A stretch of DNA of 64,000 nucleotides from Ailurus styani (Eukaryota > Chordata > Mammalia > Carnivora > Ailuridae): NCBI GenBank assembly GCA_002007465.1, contig LNAC01000682.1:647806-711805 (forward strand). Direction: 5' to 3'. This document shows positions 9,621 to 21,800 of this stretch, one piece after another; positions within the stretch are counted from its first letter, which is position 1; every line of letters starts with the position of its first letter. The translations under genes and the position numbers were made by a program. The notes under the pieces are model-generated. The model saw only the letters and a list, made by a program, of their open reading frames with translations. It had not been told where the DNA came from and did no database searches.

Positions 9621-11948
9621 CTTCATGATGCCATCTCAAGGTAGCAACTTTCTAGATCACTTGTGGGCATGGCCCGCTCTGCTCAGAATACTAAATATCA
9701 CCAATGGGATTGTTTGCTGAAAATGCTAACCTCATGTTCCAGGGAATTTGACTTTGTGTCACAAAGGGTGCTAAGATTGGAGCCCCATGCCAGGGTGAGA
9801 AAGGCTGGAGTGCCAAGCATTCGCCTGAAGGGCAAGGTCTCTGGAGGCCACTGCACATTCCATAGGGCAGAGTCAGAGCCCTTGCCTGGGGAGGGGTCTT
9901 CTGAGGCACGGCCTTTGCTGGAACTTGCAAGCCCCACCCCCCATTCACACGCACCTTCCCTCCTCCATCTTTTAGTCACCAGGCATCTAGAAAAGCTCTC
10001 CCCTTGTTTTATCTGGCAGAACCTTGGGACAATAATTGGACTAGTTTCAACTGGCCAGGAAACCAAAGCCCACAGAAAAATGCCTCATGACTCCTGCCAA
10101 CCCCTGCTCCCTGCCAGTCCCAGTGCCGGACAAACAGCCCTGCCAGCGTTTGGATTTGAGAGGGGAAGTACATTCCGTATGTGGAAGCCACATAATGGAA
10201 GTTATGTATTTTTCGGGGACTGAGTGGGCCAGCACCACGGCTGCTCCCATTATGTGGCTCATGAAAGGGTTTCACCTCCTGGACTGGAAGGGAGTTGGTC
10301 TGTCTGCAACAAAGGCGTTTGCCTCTGTGGCTTTCTGAAAAAGAATGTGTGTGCTTGTCAAAACAGAACTTTCCTGCGTACTTGGAAGAGTAGGCCTGTC
10401 TGCCTGCCAGAAAGGAGCAAGGCTCAGTCTGGTTAAAAAGGGAGAAACATTCCACTGAGCAGGCCCATTAGCCACACTCCCCAGGACAGCCTTCCTCTCT
10501 CACAAAGACATTTGTTCACTGTGCATGGCTGCCTTCCCTTGCAACTTCCCGCCAGCGCAGTTCGATGCAGCATGGAAGGTGGGGAGCTGGCGAAGTCACA
10601 GGGATGAGTGTTTTCCTATCATGGAAAGGTAAATAAAATTTTTGTCCATGGTGGATGGGAGCCCCAAGGCACATGGAATTATGAGTAATGTGTTAGTAGA
10701 CACTCTCACTTTGCTTTTCCAATCATTTTTTCCCCCCAAAGTAGGCTTCTGTTTTCCCTGTGATAGTGGAAAAATGAGACACAAAGATAACTTGCTCCTG
10801 GACCTGGAGGAGGGCCCTGAAAATCCGCTTGGGGATTAATCAGCTGATTCTGATAGTGTGGCTCTCCTCCAGAAGTCTGCTGTGATTTGGACCTCCCAAT
10901 GCAGACCCAAGAATGCACTCAACCATAGCAAAGTTCAGGGTCCAAATTAGGTAGGACTCTATGAGTACAGTAAACAAACCAGTTTCTTCTGCAGAGATAA
11001 TCTAATCTGGGTGTGATTGGAAAATATTTCCTTCCAGTACCTGACAGAACCTTTCCCTTGGTGGCCCCAGATTCCCAAGGAAATCTTCATAAAACTCAAA
11101 CGTTCACCCATCTCCTTGTAAACGGATCATGTCTCTGTATCTACACAATAGACTATTTGAGGCTACATGTGGATTCTAAGCCCCTGATGGTGAGAATTGC
11201 ATCCATTCAATTTGAGTGGTGGGTTACATTTCCCTAACAAATGAAAATGACCTCCCTGGTTCCTAGGTAGGGAAAAAAGAATACAGGCAGAGCCTGGGTT
11301 AATCTCACTTTTGCCTTGTTCTTTGTGGTTGTAGAAGCATTATGATTTGAGATACCACAGCCCTCACATATCTGCCTGAATTTCTGGAGACACCAACAAA
11401 AGTCTTTGCAGGATGAAGGACATTTTTAAATCTAGTCCCTAAAACTATACTTGTGAGCTCCAGGACAAATATAAAGTATTAACGCATATAGTAATTGTTG
11501 TTAGTTTATGCAAGCTTGTTTAGATGTTAGTGGGACTTTTTGTTAACTGATGCATGCAAAGTTACAAATTGTTTATTGCTATCAATAGCTTACATCTGTG
11601 ACCCTGGTTGTTTTGTTATTAAGACCATGCCTGACTCCTTGGGGCTCTGAGAATGAGTGTGTAACACAAGCACTTGGTTCGATGCCATGCACCATTCCAT
11701 TCCAAGCAGAACTTCATCATCGTTTGAGAGGTTAAAAATTAAAAGCAGGGTGTAACGATAAATGTGGACAAAAAGTGAAACTTCAGGAATAGTCTCCTCT
11801 GTTACACCTGCTGGTCTCCAGAGAGTTCACCTGCTGGGTGTGCTCTGTGGTTCCTGATGACTCGGGACTAATACCTAAAGCCAATGGTAAGAACTTAAAA
11901 GTGGGGTCAAACTGTGATTCAAGAAAAGGACACTAAGTTTAAGAAAAA
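9621..11948. other. Unique, repeat-poor non-coding block
   Basis: The longest open frame outside the transposon-derived sequence lies here (9663-10223, plus, 186 codons), but no domain is recognised, the minus strand is equally open (10009-10455, 148 codons), and no splice context is obvious. It also holds a perfect 13-base inverted repeat (10186-10198 / 10247-10259). A weak MIR-like phrase ('GAAAAATGAGACACAAAGA') sits near 10769. Freedom from repeats over about 2.3 kb would suit a conserved non-coding element, but this is inference. Confidence 0.5.
10186..10259. repeat. Perfect 13-bp inverted repeat, 48-bp loop
   Basis: AGCCACATAATGG (10186-10198) pairs with CCATTATGTGGCT (10247-10259). It could form a hairpin or represent two opposed binding sites. 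Function unknown. Confidence 0.8.
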
Positions 11949-12059
11949 GGGGGGTCACCTGGCTGGCTCAGTCAGAAGAGCATGTGACTCTTGATCTCTA
12001 GGATGTGGGTTGGAGCCCCATATTGGGTGTAGAGATTACTAAAAAATAAAATCTTTAGA
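11949..12059 (+). mobile_element. Short CAN SINE (older type)
   Basis: Head 'GTCACCTGGCTGGCTCAGTC', 'GACTCTTGATCTCTAGGATG', box B-like 'GGTTGGAGCCCC', then directly 'TTGGGTGTAGAGATTACT' and an A-rich tail. This short form lacks the long CT-rich body. A second SINE begins at the end of its tail. Confidence 0.85.
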
Positions 12060-12240
12060 TGTGCCTGGGTGGCTCATCTAAATGATGGTTAAATGTCTGC
12101 CTTCAGCTCAGGTCATGGTCCCAGGGTCCTGGGATAGGGCTCCCTGCTCAGTGGGGAGCCTGCTTCTCCCTCTGCCTGCCACAAACCCTGTTTGTGCTCT
12201 CTCTCTGTCAAATAAATAAATAAAATCTTAAAAAAACAAA
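12060..12240 (+). mobile_element. CAN SINE inserted in the tail of the preceding SINE
   Basis: Head 'GTGCCTGGGTGGCTCATC', 'TCAGCTCAGGTCATGGTCCC', 'TGCTCAGTGGGGAGCCTGC', CT-rich body, and tail AAATAAATAAATAAAATCTT. It abuts the A-rich end of the SINE at 11949-12059 in the same orientation, consistent with insertion into A-rich targets. Confidence 0.9.
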
Positions 12241-12766
12241 ATATTTATAAAACAAAAAACAGCATTCATTTAATAAGGATGTGCACTAAGAAGTTGCCAT
12301 GAGCATTATGTGTCTCCTCATATGATGCAATTGGAAGTATACAATACTCCTTAAGAAGTGTTCTTGCCAGAAGGAGTTAAACCTGGCTTTAATCAAGCAT
12401 CTGGATGTAACTACCTCTATACAGGAAATTTAGGAGATAGAAGAACATGCTAAACAACATTATGAGGGAGAAGGAAACTAAGTCCAGAAAATGGGAAATT
12501 CTATGGGGCAAAGGGCTTGATTCCTTGAATATACAAATGACTTAAAAAACACGGGAGAGGAGAAACGATTATACATTAAAGGAAACTTAGGAAATATATT
12601 TAAAAAAACAATGTGTGGGTCCAGTTTGGATCCTGATTTTATCAAGGCAAGTGTAAAAGTTTTTGGAGAGACTCTGGAAAATGTGAGCAAAGACAGGTTA
12701 TTAGATACCCTGTGTTGGTGATAATACAATAGGGATACTTTAAAACACAAAAGTGTTTATCTGCAT

Positions 12767-12800
<34 letters not shown>

Positions 12801-12839
12801 TGCTTTGAACTACCTTAGCAAAAAAATTGGATATAGGTG
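12241..12839. other. AT-rich non-coding sequence with TG microsatellite
   Basis: Nothing coding. Probably related to the L1M tail that follows, but not recognisable. Contains the TG run 12769-12798. Confidence 0.5.
12769..12798 (+). repeat. (GT)15 microsatellite
   Basis: Fifteen uninterrupted GT units. Confidence 0.97.
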
Positions 12840-12975
12840 AAATAAGATTAGCAAAATCCTGATAAATGTTGATGTCTGAGTAATGTGTCCATGAGATTTC
12901 AGCATATTATTCTCTCAATTTTGGTGTACATTAAAAATTTCTGGAATATGTTTTCAAATAAATGAAAAGAAACTG
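12840..12975 (+). mobile_element. Ancient L1M 3' end
   Basis: 'CAGCATATTATTCTCTCAAT', 'TTGGTGTACATTAAAAATTT' and 'CTGGAATATGTTTTCAAATA' follow the order of old L1 3' ends ('ATTATTCTCTCTACTTTTGT' then 'GAAATTTTCCATAATAAA'). Confidence 0.6.
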
Positions 12976-15237
12976 ATGGAGAGATGCAGCTTTCCAGCAA
13001 GAGAATCTTGAAAGCTTGCTGCTGGCTTACTTAGTGATGGGGGCAGGAGTTGTTTAAAGCAGCAGAGTGAGCTTAAAGGTTGAGGCAGATGGGGGCTGTC
13101 GGTACAGGTGATGGCTGGGCAAGTTCGTACAGAAGGTGGCTCACAGGCTGATCACAGTTTAAAGACTGAGATCATAAAGACTGCTGTCTCTATTCACTTA
13201 TCAGCCTCTCTTCCATTCAGCCTCAAACACATATTGAATATCTAATATAACATTTCCTGGAAAAACAGAAGGAATATAGCACATGCCCTGCTCTTGATGA
13301 GTGGACACCACCAACACAGAGAGGATTAGAGAACTGGTTGAATGATATAAACTCTGGAGCATCCTTGGCCACTCAAACCACCCATCTTCCAGGATAGATC
13401 AGTGGAAAATTATGGTGGCCACGTGGTGTTGTGAGGATGGAAGGGTCAGCAGTCTTCAGAGGGTCTGGGGGCTTTGGCCACAGACAGATGCTTGGGAATG
13501 CTGGTCAGGCTGCCCCTCACATTGGCCTTTCTGATTTGTCAGCCAGAATCACAACAACCAGACCAAGGACCCTGGTCTTTGCTGCCCAGTACTTCGGCTT
13601 AGGTGCCTAATCCAAGCATGGGGATTAATAAATTATAGCTCCTTGGCCCCAGGCACTTTCCTGATGGACTTCTGTCACTGGCCCTGGGACCATTTAATAT
13701 AGACAGCCTCCAGGAGGCATAGCCATAGGCATGCTGGAAGCTGCCTTTCCTGGTGACATTGCTCCATACTCCCAGTGGGCTGAGGGCATTTGAAAAAGTA
13801 TTCACATTGACTCCCAGGAATAACGACTCCAAATCTCTTAACTCTGTGCCCTGTTTCCTTCCTACCTCTTTTCCTGTCATGGACACAAATCCAGGCAACC
13901 CCATCCTTCACTTTGCTGCTCTTCCAAGAACCCGCGGTCACCTGCAGCCCAGTGTATTATTCTGTCTCCCACCCCGCCGCCGTACCTGTTTTATTTGAAG
14001 AACTCCAAACGATTGTTCAGGCTAACTGCAAAAGACATTTGAATGAGAACAAGTCTCTGGTGAAAGAAAAGCCGTGGTTAGAGAATGCTTTGTTCAGACA
14101 CAATCTTGTTCTGAAAAGTATGCACAGTACCTTTAACTGCTTATCAAACAGCTCCAAATGTAGGTCTTACCTTTTGAATTGCTGGCTTTTAAAGTGGCCT
14201 CCCTGGCATCCCAGGTCTCTGTAGAGGTGCTTGAGTGGCCAACCCTGGCTGTGAATGAGGGATAGGATGGAAGAGGACATCTGAGCTTCCAGGTTCCCAT
14301 GGCCCTCCTTCACCTCAAAGAACTCCCATTTCTTCTGCTTCATCTTAGACTTAACAAATTTCCCTGTCTAAAAAAAAAAAAAAAGGAAAGTTGAAAACCA
14401 ACTGCTTTAATAAGTAAATATTCCAACTGATTGTTGATTTACGTATAGTCTTTGCTAAAGGGCTTGAAAAATGATTCCCTGAGATGTCTGGACAAGCCAC
14501 CTCCAACTTTGTTTTATCTATTTGTTTTGATAGCAAACCTTTCCTTCATAGCTATCATGAAGACAAACCAGTCCAGTTTTTATACAAATTTGCAGAACTG
14601 GGGGACCCAAAAGTAATCACATTTTCTATAGCTAGTCTTTTTCCCAAGCAGAAGTTCAGTGTCACCAATCAGCCAACATCCTATTACAGTATGATTTTGT
14701 GGCTCACTGCGCCTTTCCCCAATCCCATATTGACATTTAGAAGCCACCTGAACATGGCAGAGGCCATGGGGGAAATAGTTTCTCACTGAACATGAAACCT
14801 GAACCTTTCCTTGCTGGAAAACCAGGTTGATAAATCCAGGTAGCCTCAGTCGTGCCCCTCCTCACCCTCCTACTCCCATAATTCCCACAGCGAAAGGCCA
14901 AGCAACATTTGATAGTGACAGGAAAAGCAGCCACACCATCGATCATGAAATCCTGGGGCAGCAATGAGAGTTAATCACTGCCTTCTTGTCGCTATTTCCA
15001 ATAAAAACAGTGGCAAAGTTACTGCCTCATAACCACAAAGTACCTTCATGTTTCAGAGCAGATAAACAAATTTCGGGTGCCACTATCACTTCCAAACCTG
15101 AGAAGAATGCATTGAATAGAGGCTACGGAACAAAATAAAGAGAAGAGAATGACGTCCTGACAACTGTCGTGTTCCCAGTAAGGAGACAGACAACCGTATT
15201 CTCTGGCCAATGGTGGGCGATGGGGTCTTTCATTTTA
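12976..15237. other. Unique non-coding block
   Basis: No gene recognised. 13215-13305 has a faint antisense L2 flavour ('AACACATATTGAATATCTAA'). 13930-14180 and 14450-14960 are repeat-free and contain frames open on both strands without domains. A 15-A run at 14370-14384 has no matching target duplication, so I do not call a retropseudogene. Confidence 0.5.
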
Positions 15238-15400
15238 TGCCAACAAATATTTATGGAGCACATGCTCTGAGCAAAGTCCTATGATCTCACCAAAGGAGCC
15301 ACAGTGACAGTGAGAGATGTCTTGTCTTCAAGGAGCTTGTAATCTGGTTACCCAGCAAGGTTGTATTTAATTACCTATAAAACATAAAGTACAAGGTATT
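15238..15400 (-). mobile_element. L2 LINE 3' end, antisense
   Basis: 'CCAACAAATATTTATGGAGC', 'ACATGCTCTGAGCAAAGTCC', 'CTTCAAGGAGCTTGTAATCT' match the antisense L2 order (ACAAATATTTATTGAGC, then 'CATGGAGCTTACATTCTAG'). Confidence 0.65.
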
Positions 15401-16487
15401 AATACATGAGAGAAACTGACACAGGCACGAGTGTCAAGGGTCTGGGGATAGCACATCACCCTGAGGCCCCAACTAGGGTATCAACCAGCCACCATGCCCC
15501 CCTATGCATTTAACAGGACCCATACTGCTGGGTTGCCCCTGGTAATGCTGCAGCTCTTTCCATGTGAGCAACACCTGTGCAGGATGGTGATCTCTCTATG
15601 GTTACTATGAGGACTCAGAGAGATCCCCCTAGAAAATGGCTTATTGGTCCCAGGAAATGCAGACAAGATGAATGCTACATATACAAAAAAGAAAAAGAAA
15701 AAAAGAAGAAGAAGAAAAAAGAAAAAGGAAGGACAGTGGTCTACTTCAAGACCAGAGACCTCTTTATTCCAAAATACCTCTCTGATTAGCCTCTTTTGGA
15801 ATAAAAGATTTTTCCTGTAAAAAAAAATCCTACCTTTGTAAGGAATAGTACATTGGCTTGATAACAGGCCAAGGTGCATTAACAGATGCTTAGAGCTAGC
15901 AGGTTTGATAGAATGTGTCACTCAGTTACGCCACTCCTCCTGTTCCTCAACCTCATCAGGAACTTCAGGTCCCTGAGTTCTCTACTTTCTTGCTTTAAAT
16001 CACCTCTTCCCTCTCCATTCAGCAGAGGAGTGGGTACTCCCTCCAGGGAAGGTTATTATAAAGTTATGGAGAAGTCCTGTTGAATCCAAAGATGGGAAAC
16101 TAAGCTAGCCCCGTGGGGATTGAAGTCTTTAGGAGTTGAAACTGTTCTCTCCATATCTTAGGTACTGTTTTCTCACTTCTTCTTCTTTCTACCTACCTAT
16201 TTTCTCCTCTGTCTGCAGATCACCTTCTTTTACCATTTCATCAACTTGCTCATGGCCCCCAAATGGCCATTCCAGTCCTAGGTCTGTTGGGATTCCCAGT
16301 GTCCATGTCTTTTGGATCAAATCCCCAAAGTAGAGGTTCTGATGACTCAGCCTGCATGACAGGGCTTGATGGTTGGCCTGTAACTACGCATCAGTTGGGT
16401 CAGGTGACCCCTGTTGCCTCCCACCAAGCCCAATCAGGGAGGTAAGACCACATGTTCCAAGGCATCCCACAACACATACTCACTACG
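15401..16487. other. Unique non-coding sequence with purine-rich run
   Basis: No gene recognised. 15684-15733 is an almost pure A/G stretch (AAAAAG and AAG units) on the plus strand. Confidence 0.55.
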
Positions 16488-17120
16488 AATCAGTCTGCTT
16501 GGGCCGCTACAACGAAGTACCACAGACTGTGTGGTTTAAAAAACAGAAATTAATTTTTTCACAGTTCTGGAAGCTGGAAGTCTGATCTAAGTTTTGGCAG
16601 GTTTGGTTTCTTCTAAGGGTTCTTTCCTTGACTTGCAGATGGTCTCCTTCTTGCTTTGTCCTAATGTGGTCATCCCTTGATCTGTGTTGTCTGAGTCCTA
16701 ATTGTCTTCTTCTTTTTAAGATTTTTATTTATTTACTTGACAGAGAGAAAGACAGAGAGAGCACAAGCAGGGGGAGCAGCAGAAGGAGAGGGAGAAGCAG
16801 GCTCCCCACCGAGCAGGGAGCCTGATGTGGGGCTTGTTCCCAGGACCTAGGATCATGACCTGAGCTGAAGTCAGATGCTTAACTAACTGAGCCACCCAGG
16901 TAGCCCTGTCTGCATCCTAATCTTTTTGTTTGTTTGTTTGTCCTAATCTTCTTATAAGGACATCTGCCATATTAAATTAGGGGCCACCCTAGTGACCCCA
17001 TTTTGACTTAATTACCTCTTTAAAGGCCCTATCTCAAAATGTAGTCACATTCTGAGTCATACTGAGGGTTAGGCCTTTAGCATTTCAATTGGGAGGCCCA
17101 AGCCAGCTCATTAAGACCAA
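16488..17120 (-). mobile_element. ERVL-MaLR LTR (MLT1/MST type), antisense, split by a SINE
   Basis: Antisense LTR beginning 'AATCAGTCTGCTTGGGCCGC' with 'CAGTTCTGGAAGCTGGAAGT', then after the SINE 'CTTATAAGGACATCTGCCAT', 'TTAATTACCTCTTTAAAGGC' and 'GTAGTCACATTCTGAG'. This is the complement of the MaLR order from 'ATTTGGAGATAGGGTCTTT' to 'GTTTAAGCCACCCAGTC'. The CAN SINE at 16712-16906 interrupts it. No retroviral genes are attached. Confidence 0.8.
16712..16906 (-). mobile_element. CAN SINE inside MaLR LTR
   Basis: Antisense SINE with tail complement, GA-rich body, 'GATCATGACCTGAGCTGAAG' and head complement 'CTGAGCCACCCAGGTAGCCC'. Flanks repeat imperfectly: TGTCTGAGTCCTAATTGTCT (16688-16707) and TGTCTGCATCCTAATCTTTT (16907-16926), a diverged target duplication. 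Confidence 0.93.
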
Positions 17121-18039
17121 TATACCCACCAAAAGGGATGTGGGAGGGAAGAGGATGACTGATTTCTCTCATGCCATGGTCCATCATTTTCTCGCCAGAA
17201 TCCTCAGCTCCTGTATCATTGCCTTTTCATTACACACCTGGGGGGATAGAAAAAGGAAAAAAAAAACCTTTCTATCAGTCTTAGTGTCTTAGCCCATACT
17301 TATGCTGCAGATCACTTTTAAAAGAAACTATCCCACTACACACACTGGTTCCACAGCAAGTTCTCCATCATCAGAGGGACCCAGAGGGACCTTGGTGTGC
17401 CCTGAAATAGCCTTTCTCTCTTTTTCACAGTGTCTGTTTCAATATCTTTCTACTCTCCTCAAACCTCTTCTCTCTTGGCAAATATTCTTACTTGCTCTTC
17501 CTTATAGAAAATGGAATGCATCTGAGAGGGACTCTCCTTTGACTTCTTGCTACTGAAATTACAAACATAGCTGCATCCACTCTTATATTCTTCTCCCTCC
17601 TTCTAGTTGAAAGGACGGAACTCCTCTCCTGCCTGAGACCAGTCCCAAACTCTGGCTCTAGGTCTCTCTCCTTCCAATCTCTGGGATCTCCTCCCTCAAT
17701 TATCTCTTCTCCATTCCACCAGGTTCTTTTTCATCAGATTTCTTCCATGTGAAACAAAATAATCCTCCCCTGGACCCATGTTATCTCTGGTTAATCCTCA
17801 GAGCAAACATTTAAAAAGTCTTGACTGTAAATGCTTTCCACTTCCTCACCTCCTGTTTGTTCCTCAACTGTCAATGCAGCTTCTGTTCCAATCACTGCTA
17901 GATGGCATCTCTCCCCCTTGCCACCCCCATCATACTCTTGAACTGAAAAATTACATTTCTCCCGTTAAGACTGGACTACATAACTTTTATCTGTGTTCCT
18001 ACAACATTTGATTCTTCCTCTTATGAAATGTACTGTGAT
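17121..18039. other. CT-rich non-coding sequence, possibly degraded L2
   Basis: No gene recognised. The pyrimidine-rich 17580-18039 stretch leads straight into the L2 tail at 18040 and may be its upstream part, but I cannot align it reliably. Confidence 0.4.
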
Positions 18040-18170
18040 GACTTACAATGATCCATTTACTTCCTGATTATAAGCTCCTTGAATAGAAGGGTTATTTTTC
18101 TCTTGCTAAGGCATCCTACTGCCTGCTTCAGTGTCCAGAACAAAGAAAGATGTTCAAGGTTATGGATCTA
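18040..18170 (+). mobile_element. L2 LINE 3' end
   Basis: 'GATTATAAGCTCCTTGAATAG', a tract equivalent to the L2 'TGTCTTGTT' region, and 'AGTGTCCAGAACAAAG' reproduce the L2 'AAGCTCCTTGAGGGCAGGG ... CAGTGCCTGGCAC' order. Confidence 0.55.
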
Positions 18171-18263
18171 CTGACTGACAATGCCATTCTTCAAACCCAA
18201 GTCAATGCCAAGCCCATTCTAGAATAGGCTCTGTCTCTAATTATCAAAGCGATTTCTTTAAAC

Positions 18264-18432
18264 CAGTGCTTCTCAAACTTAAATGTGTGTGCTCATCACC
18301 AAAGCATCTCATTAAAAGTTGAATTCTGATTCAGTGGGTGTAGGATGGGGTTCAAGATCTGCCTTTCTAACAACCTTCCGGGTGATGCTGCTATTGTTGG
18401 TTCATGGGCCCCACCTAAAAGCAAGAGTCTAG
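18264..18432 (+). mobile_element. MER5A hAT-Charlie DNA transposon relic
   Basis: Starts 'CAGTGCTTCTCAAACTTAAA', then 'CATCTCATTAAAAGTTGAAT', 'TCTGATTCAGTGGGTGTAGG', 'CTGCCTTTCTAACAACCTTC' and 'GGGTGATGCTGCTATTG', the MER5A order over almost its whole roughly 190-bp length. Non-autonomous; it never coded a transposase. Confidence 0.85.
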
Positions 18433-19774
18433 TGATATAATAAACAAAATACTTCTGTAGAATATACCAGAGAGAGTCTCCCTCACCCAGTGTAAGCTCA
18501 GATCCCAAACACAATGTGAGAGGGACTGAGAAGGGGTTCCTTTGCCCTCTGTTCTCTTCTTTCTCCAGTTTCAGAGCACCTGCTCCCTGACAGCCAATGA
18601 CAAATTAAGTCAATGATTCCTTCCTGTGAAGTTATACATTTTAACTCACACTGCAATTCTTGACTGCGTTTCTTGCTCTAGGAAAGATTCCAATTTGACA
18701 GTGGAGGATGAGATAAATCCTGAGTTATCAAATTGTATTTCCTGAATCTGTCTAAACAAATTCCCTTAAAGCCTGCTGAGAAAATGGTTCTGCTATTTCC
18801 CCAGTAATCTGGGTAGAGTTGGTGTCATTCAAAACCCAGAGATCAGCTAGGGCCATTCCCTTCTATTTCTTTGAGGTACCTAACTCAAAGGAGAACTTCT
18901 CACTTTAGAGATCCTTTCTCTGTAAGGAATTGAACAGACAGTGCTTGTGAGCCAACTAAGCAAGGGATCACCACTCCATAGCTGGAGAAGGCAACTGGAG
19001 GTCACAGAGGGCTACAGTGTGCCAAGTATCAGGCACTGACTGTGGGTCATTTCTACTGAGCACACCCAGCTCTCTATTTCTAATCAAATTAAACATAAGC
19101 CCTTCTTTTCAACTTTGTAGCCACCATTACCTTACTCTACCATACCTACTCAATTTCTTAATATTACTTTATTTATGTATGTCCTATCAATACACAAAAA
19201 GGAGCACTGATGAGCTGAAATCTTAATAAAAGACAAAAACACATAGATACGATGATGCAAATGGGAGCAATGAAAAAGTCATTAAAATAAGAGGAAATTA
19301 ACAAAAGCTAAGTCTCTAGAAGCTTAGGAGACTTTAGTTTCCAAATATATTATCAATTTCTTTATATTTCAAAGTTGTTTAGGAAAATCTAAACCATAGC
19401 CAGCTGTCTTGCAAAAATCTAAATTTGTACTGGTGCTCAAAAAGGAGACATGAAGAAATGCAAAGCTGGATTAGCTTAAACCCTCCCTTCTATCAAGAAA
19501 ACCTCCCATGTGTGCTCTCTTGATGAGGTTAGGGTCAATGGCAGTGTGTTTGTCACATGTGCTTGCTTTCCTTCCCAGCTAAAATGTACATTTCTGCCCA
19601 AAGGTATCTGTCTCTCTTCTGAATGCAAATTTCTTATGAAAACCTCAAATATTACCACTCCCCCAGATCACCTTCAACTCCCATTTGAATGAGCTCCATT
19701 GAACCTTATGTATAAATTATTGCATAGAAAGTTCACAGTTATTCCCCTCTTCACATCCACATCCCTTTCCAATG
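18433..19774. other. Unique non-coding sequence
   Basis: Nothing recognised apart from short AT-rich patches (19180-19400). Confidence 0.6.
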
Positions 19775-20165
19775 TGACTTAGCTGCTTCTTCCAATCAAG
19801 AAGTGGAATTATTCCCCCACTCCTAAAAGGGGAGCTGGCCACATGCCATCCTTTGACTAATACAAAATGGCAAAGCAATATGTAGGAGTTTCAAGCCTAG
19901 ACCTCAAGAGACCTTGTGTGCTTCTGCTTGCTCCCTGAGGGCTCTGGCTTCTGTCATGGGAACAAGTATAGGGTAGCCAACTGGAGGATGAAAGACAACA
20001 TTGGACAGAGTCAACCCAGCTGTGCTAGCATAGGTACCAGACCTATAAGGGAGCACAGCCAAGATGAGCAAAGTCAGCCCCAGGCAACCCACCAGCTGAC
20101 CACAGGGGTATGAGTGAGCTCACCCAAGATCACCCCAGTCTGGCCAAGATAAGAAGAAATGTCCA
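19775..20165 (+). mobile_element. ERVL-MaLR LTR (MLT1 type)
   Basis: 'CTCAAGAGACCTTGTGTGCT', 'TCTGCTTGCTCCCTGAGGGC', 'CCAACTGGAGGATGAAAGAC', 'ACAGAGTCAACCCAGCTG', 'CACCAGCTGACCACAGGGGT', 'ATGAGTGAGCTCACCCAAGA' follow the MLT1 sense order. The 3' end ('GTTGTTTTAAGCC' block) is not present, so the copy is truncated. Confidence 0.7.
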
Positions 20166-20589
20166 GTTGAGGTTCACAAGTATTTTGATAAAATCTCAGT
20201 GTTTATATTTACCAGATTACGCTAACTCACAGAAATAAAAACAAAATCGATGGTGCATTCCCAGAAGAATTCCTGGATTTGTAAATAAGATTCAATCGTG
20301 TCATTTTGAAGACCTTCATGAATGTGTGGCTGGAGCCAGATAGCTAGCCTTCCTACCTCCCCACCCCTTCCATGATAAGCCATGTGCCTAACACAGAGCT
20401 AAGCACACAGTAGGCCTTCAGTGTAAATGGGATGAATACACACAGCCTCACATCTGTCTTACAGAAAACTGAAATTGGCCATTAAGAATCCTGCAGACCA
20501 AGATCAGCTCTAAATAAGATTACTCCTTCCCAGTCCCTGGGGGACTGTTAAGGGTAGGAAAACTTTTATTTTTCTGGCCCAATAAGCTA
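20166..20589. other. Unique non-coding sequence
   Basis: A short L2/MIR-like phrase ('CTAAGCACACAGTAGGCCTT') at about 20399 is the only recognisable trace. Confidence 0.5.
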
Positions 20590-20750
20590 GGAGTTCTCAA
20601 ACTTTTTTTTTCCCCTGCTCTCACACCTTGAGGGACACACACTGTCTTAGATAATGGTAGCTCACCACAGAATTGTGCAGGGCCCTTCCTCCTGTGGTGG
20701 GATATGGTACTTATCAGAGTAACAGTGCATGCCTGTTGTTTGAAAACTCC
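20590..20750. mobile_element. Candidate hAT-type non-autonomous DNA element
   Basis: Ends are inverted repeats: GGAGTTCTCAAAC (20590-20602) and GTTTGAAAACTCC (20738-20750), matching at 12 of 13 positions. The CTCAAAC end resembles MER5/MER20-class hAT termini, but the interior does not match a family I recall, and flanking 8-bp duplications are not clear. Confidence 0.45.
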
Positions 20751-21780
20751 TTCCAAGTAATTCTGATATGTCCCCCTCCAGCTACATGGAGAATCACCAG
20801 GCCTATTATCTCAGAGTGGACAACAATCTGTTTTCAAGCCCTCCCTGAACTATATAAGCTTCTAGTCCTCTGATATCCCATGTGGCCTCTAGGCATCTCT
20901 AGCTGTTCCAATTTAAATTAATTATAATTAAGCAACATTAAAACTTCAGTTCATCAGTAACACATTTTAAGCATTCCACAGCCACTTGTGAGCAAAACAA
21001 CATGGAGAACCTTGTCATCACAGGACGTTCTACTGGACAATGCTATTCTAGTCAGCCTGAGAACCCCCTTAGGCTCCTGCAACCTCTCTGTCCCATAGTA
21101 ACTCATCTTGTTGTCCAGCCCTCGGTTTATCTTCTCTCTTTGCATTTCCATTTTATTTATCTTTTCCACCTCTTGCCCCTTGTGCCAGTTCTCCCCCTGA
21201 GTTCACAGGAGCCACTCTGAGCACCTTCCCCCAGGTCCTGGATGTCAGAAGCTTCAGTATTTTCCTTCCCCTAGGAGCACATTGAAAACCCACATTTACA
21301 TTTAAATGAAGGTACTACTTCAACCAGACAGAGGTATGCCTCGAAATAAATCCATATATTTCTGACAGGGGAGTTATCTTCATTCTTGTAATATAACCTT
21401 TCTGGACTCCATTGGAAATTATTACAAACCCGCTGTTCCCTGTGCCTTCAGCAACAGAGTGCCAATGTGGCCTGTCGGCTAGGAATCCAGGTTGCAAACC
21501 TTTGCTGAGGGCTGGCTTCCACTCTTTCTTTGGCTGTGCTGTCTCTAAAATAACCGATAGCAGTTTAAAGCTGAGCAATAAGTCTTGCTGCTATAATTGG
21601 ACATGGAGCAGAAAAAGACCTCGAGCTGTAATGGGACGTATGTTTGCTAAAGGCAGTCCATCTTTCCCTTTTTCAGGAATCTGCTCCTGCTGGCCATTTC
21701 CAAATCTAAGAAGGATCATCTTGACCTTTTAATGATCCTGGCAATGAGGGGAATAAATAAGAGTACCCATGCTGATGTTG
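20751..21780. other. Unique non-coding sequence
   Basis: No gene or repeat recognised. A 106-codon frame at 21412-21732 has no identifiable domain. Confidence 0.55.
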
Positions 21781-21800
21781 GGTTTCTCTGGAAGCAAATC

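Noticed and set aside
14370..14384. 15-A run as a possible processed-pseudogene tail
   Set aside because: No transcript-like body, polyadenylation signal or matching target duplication found upstream.
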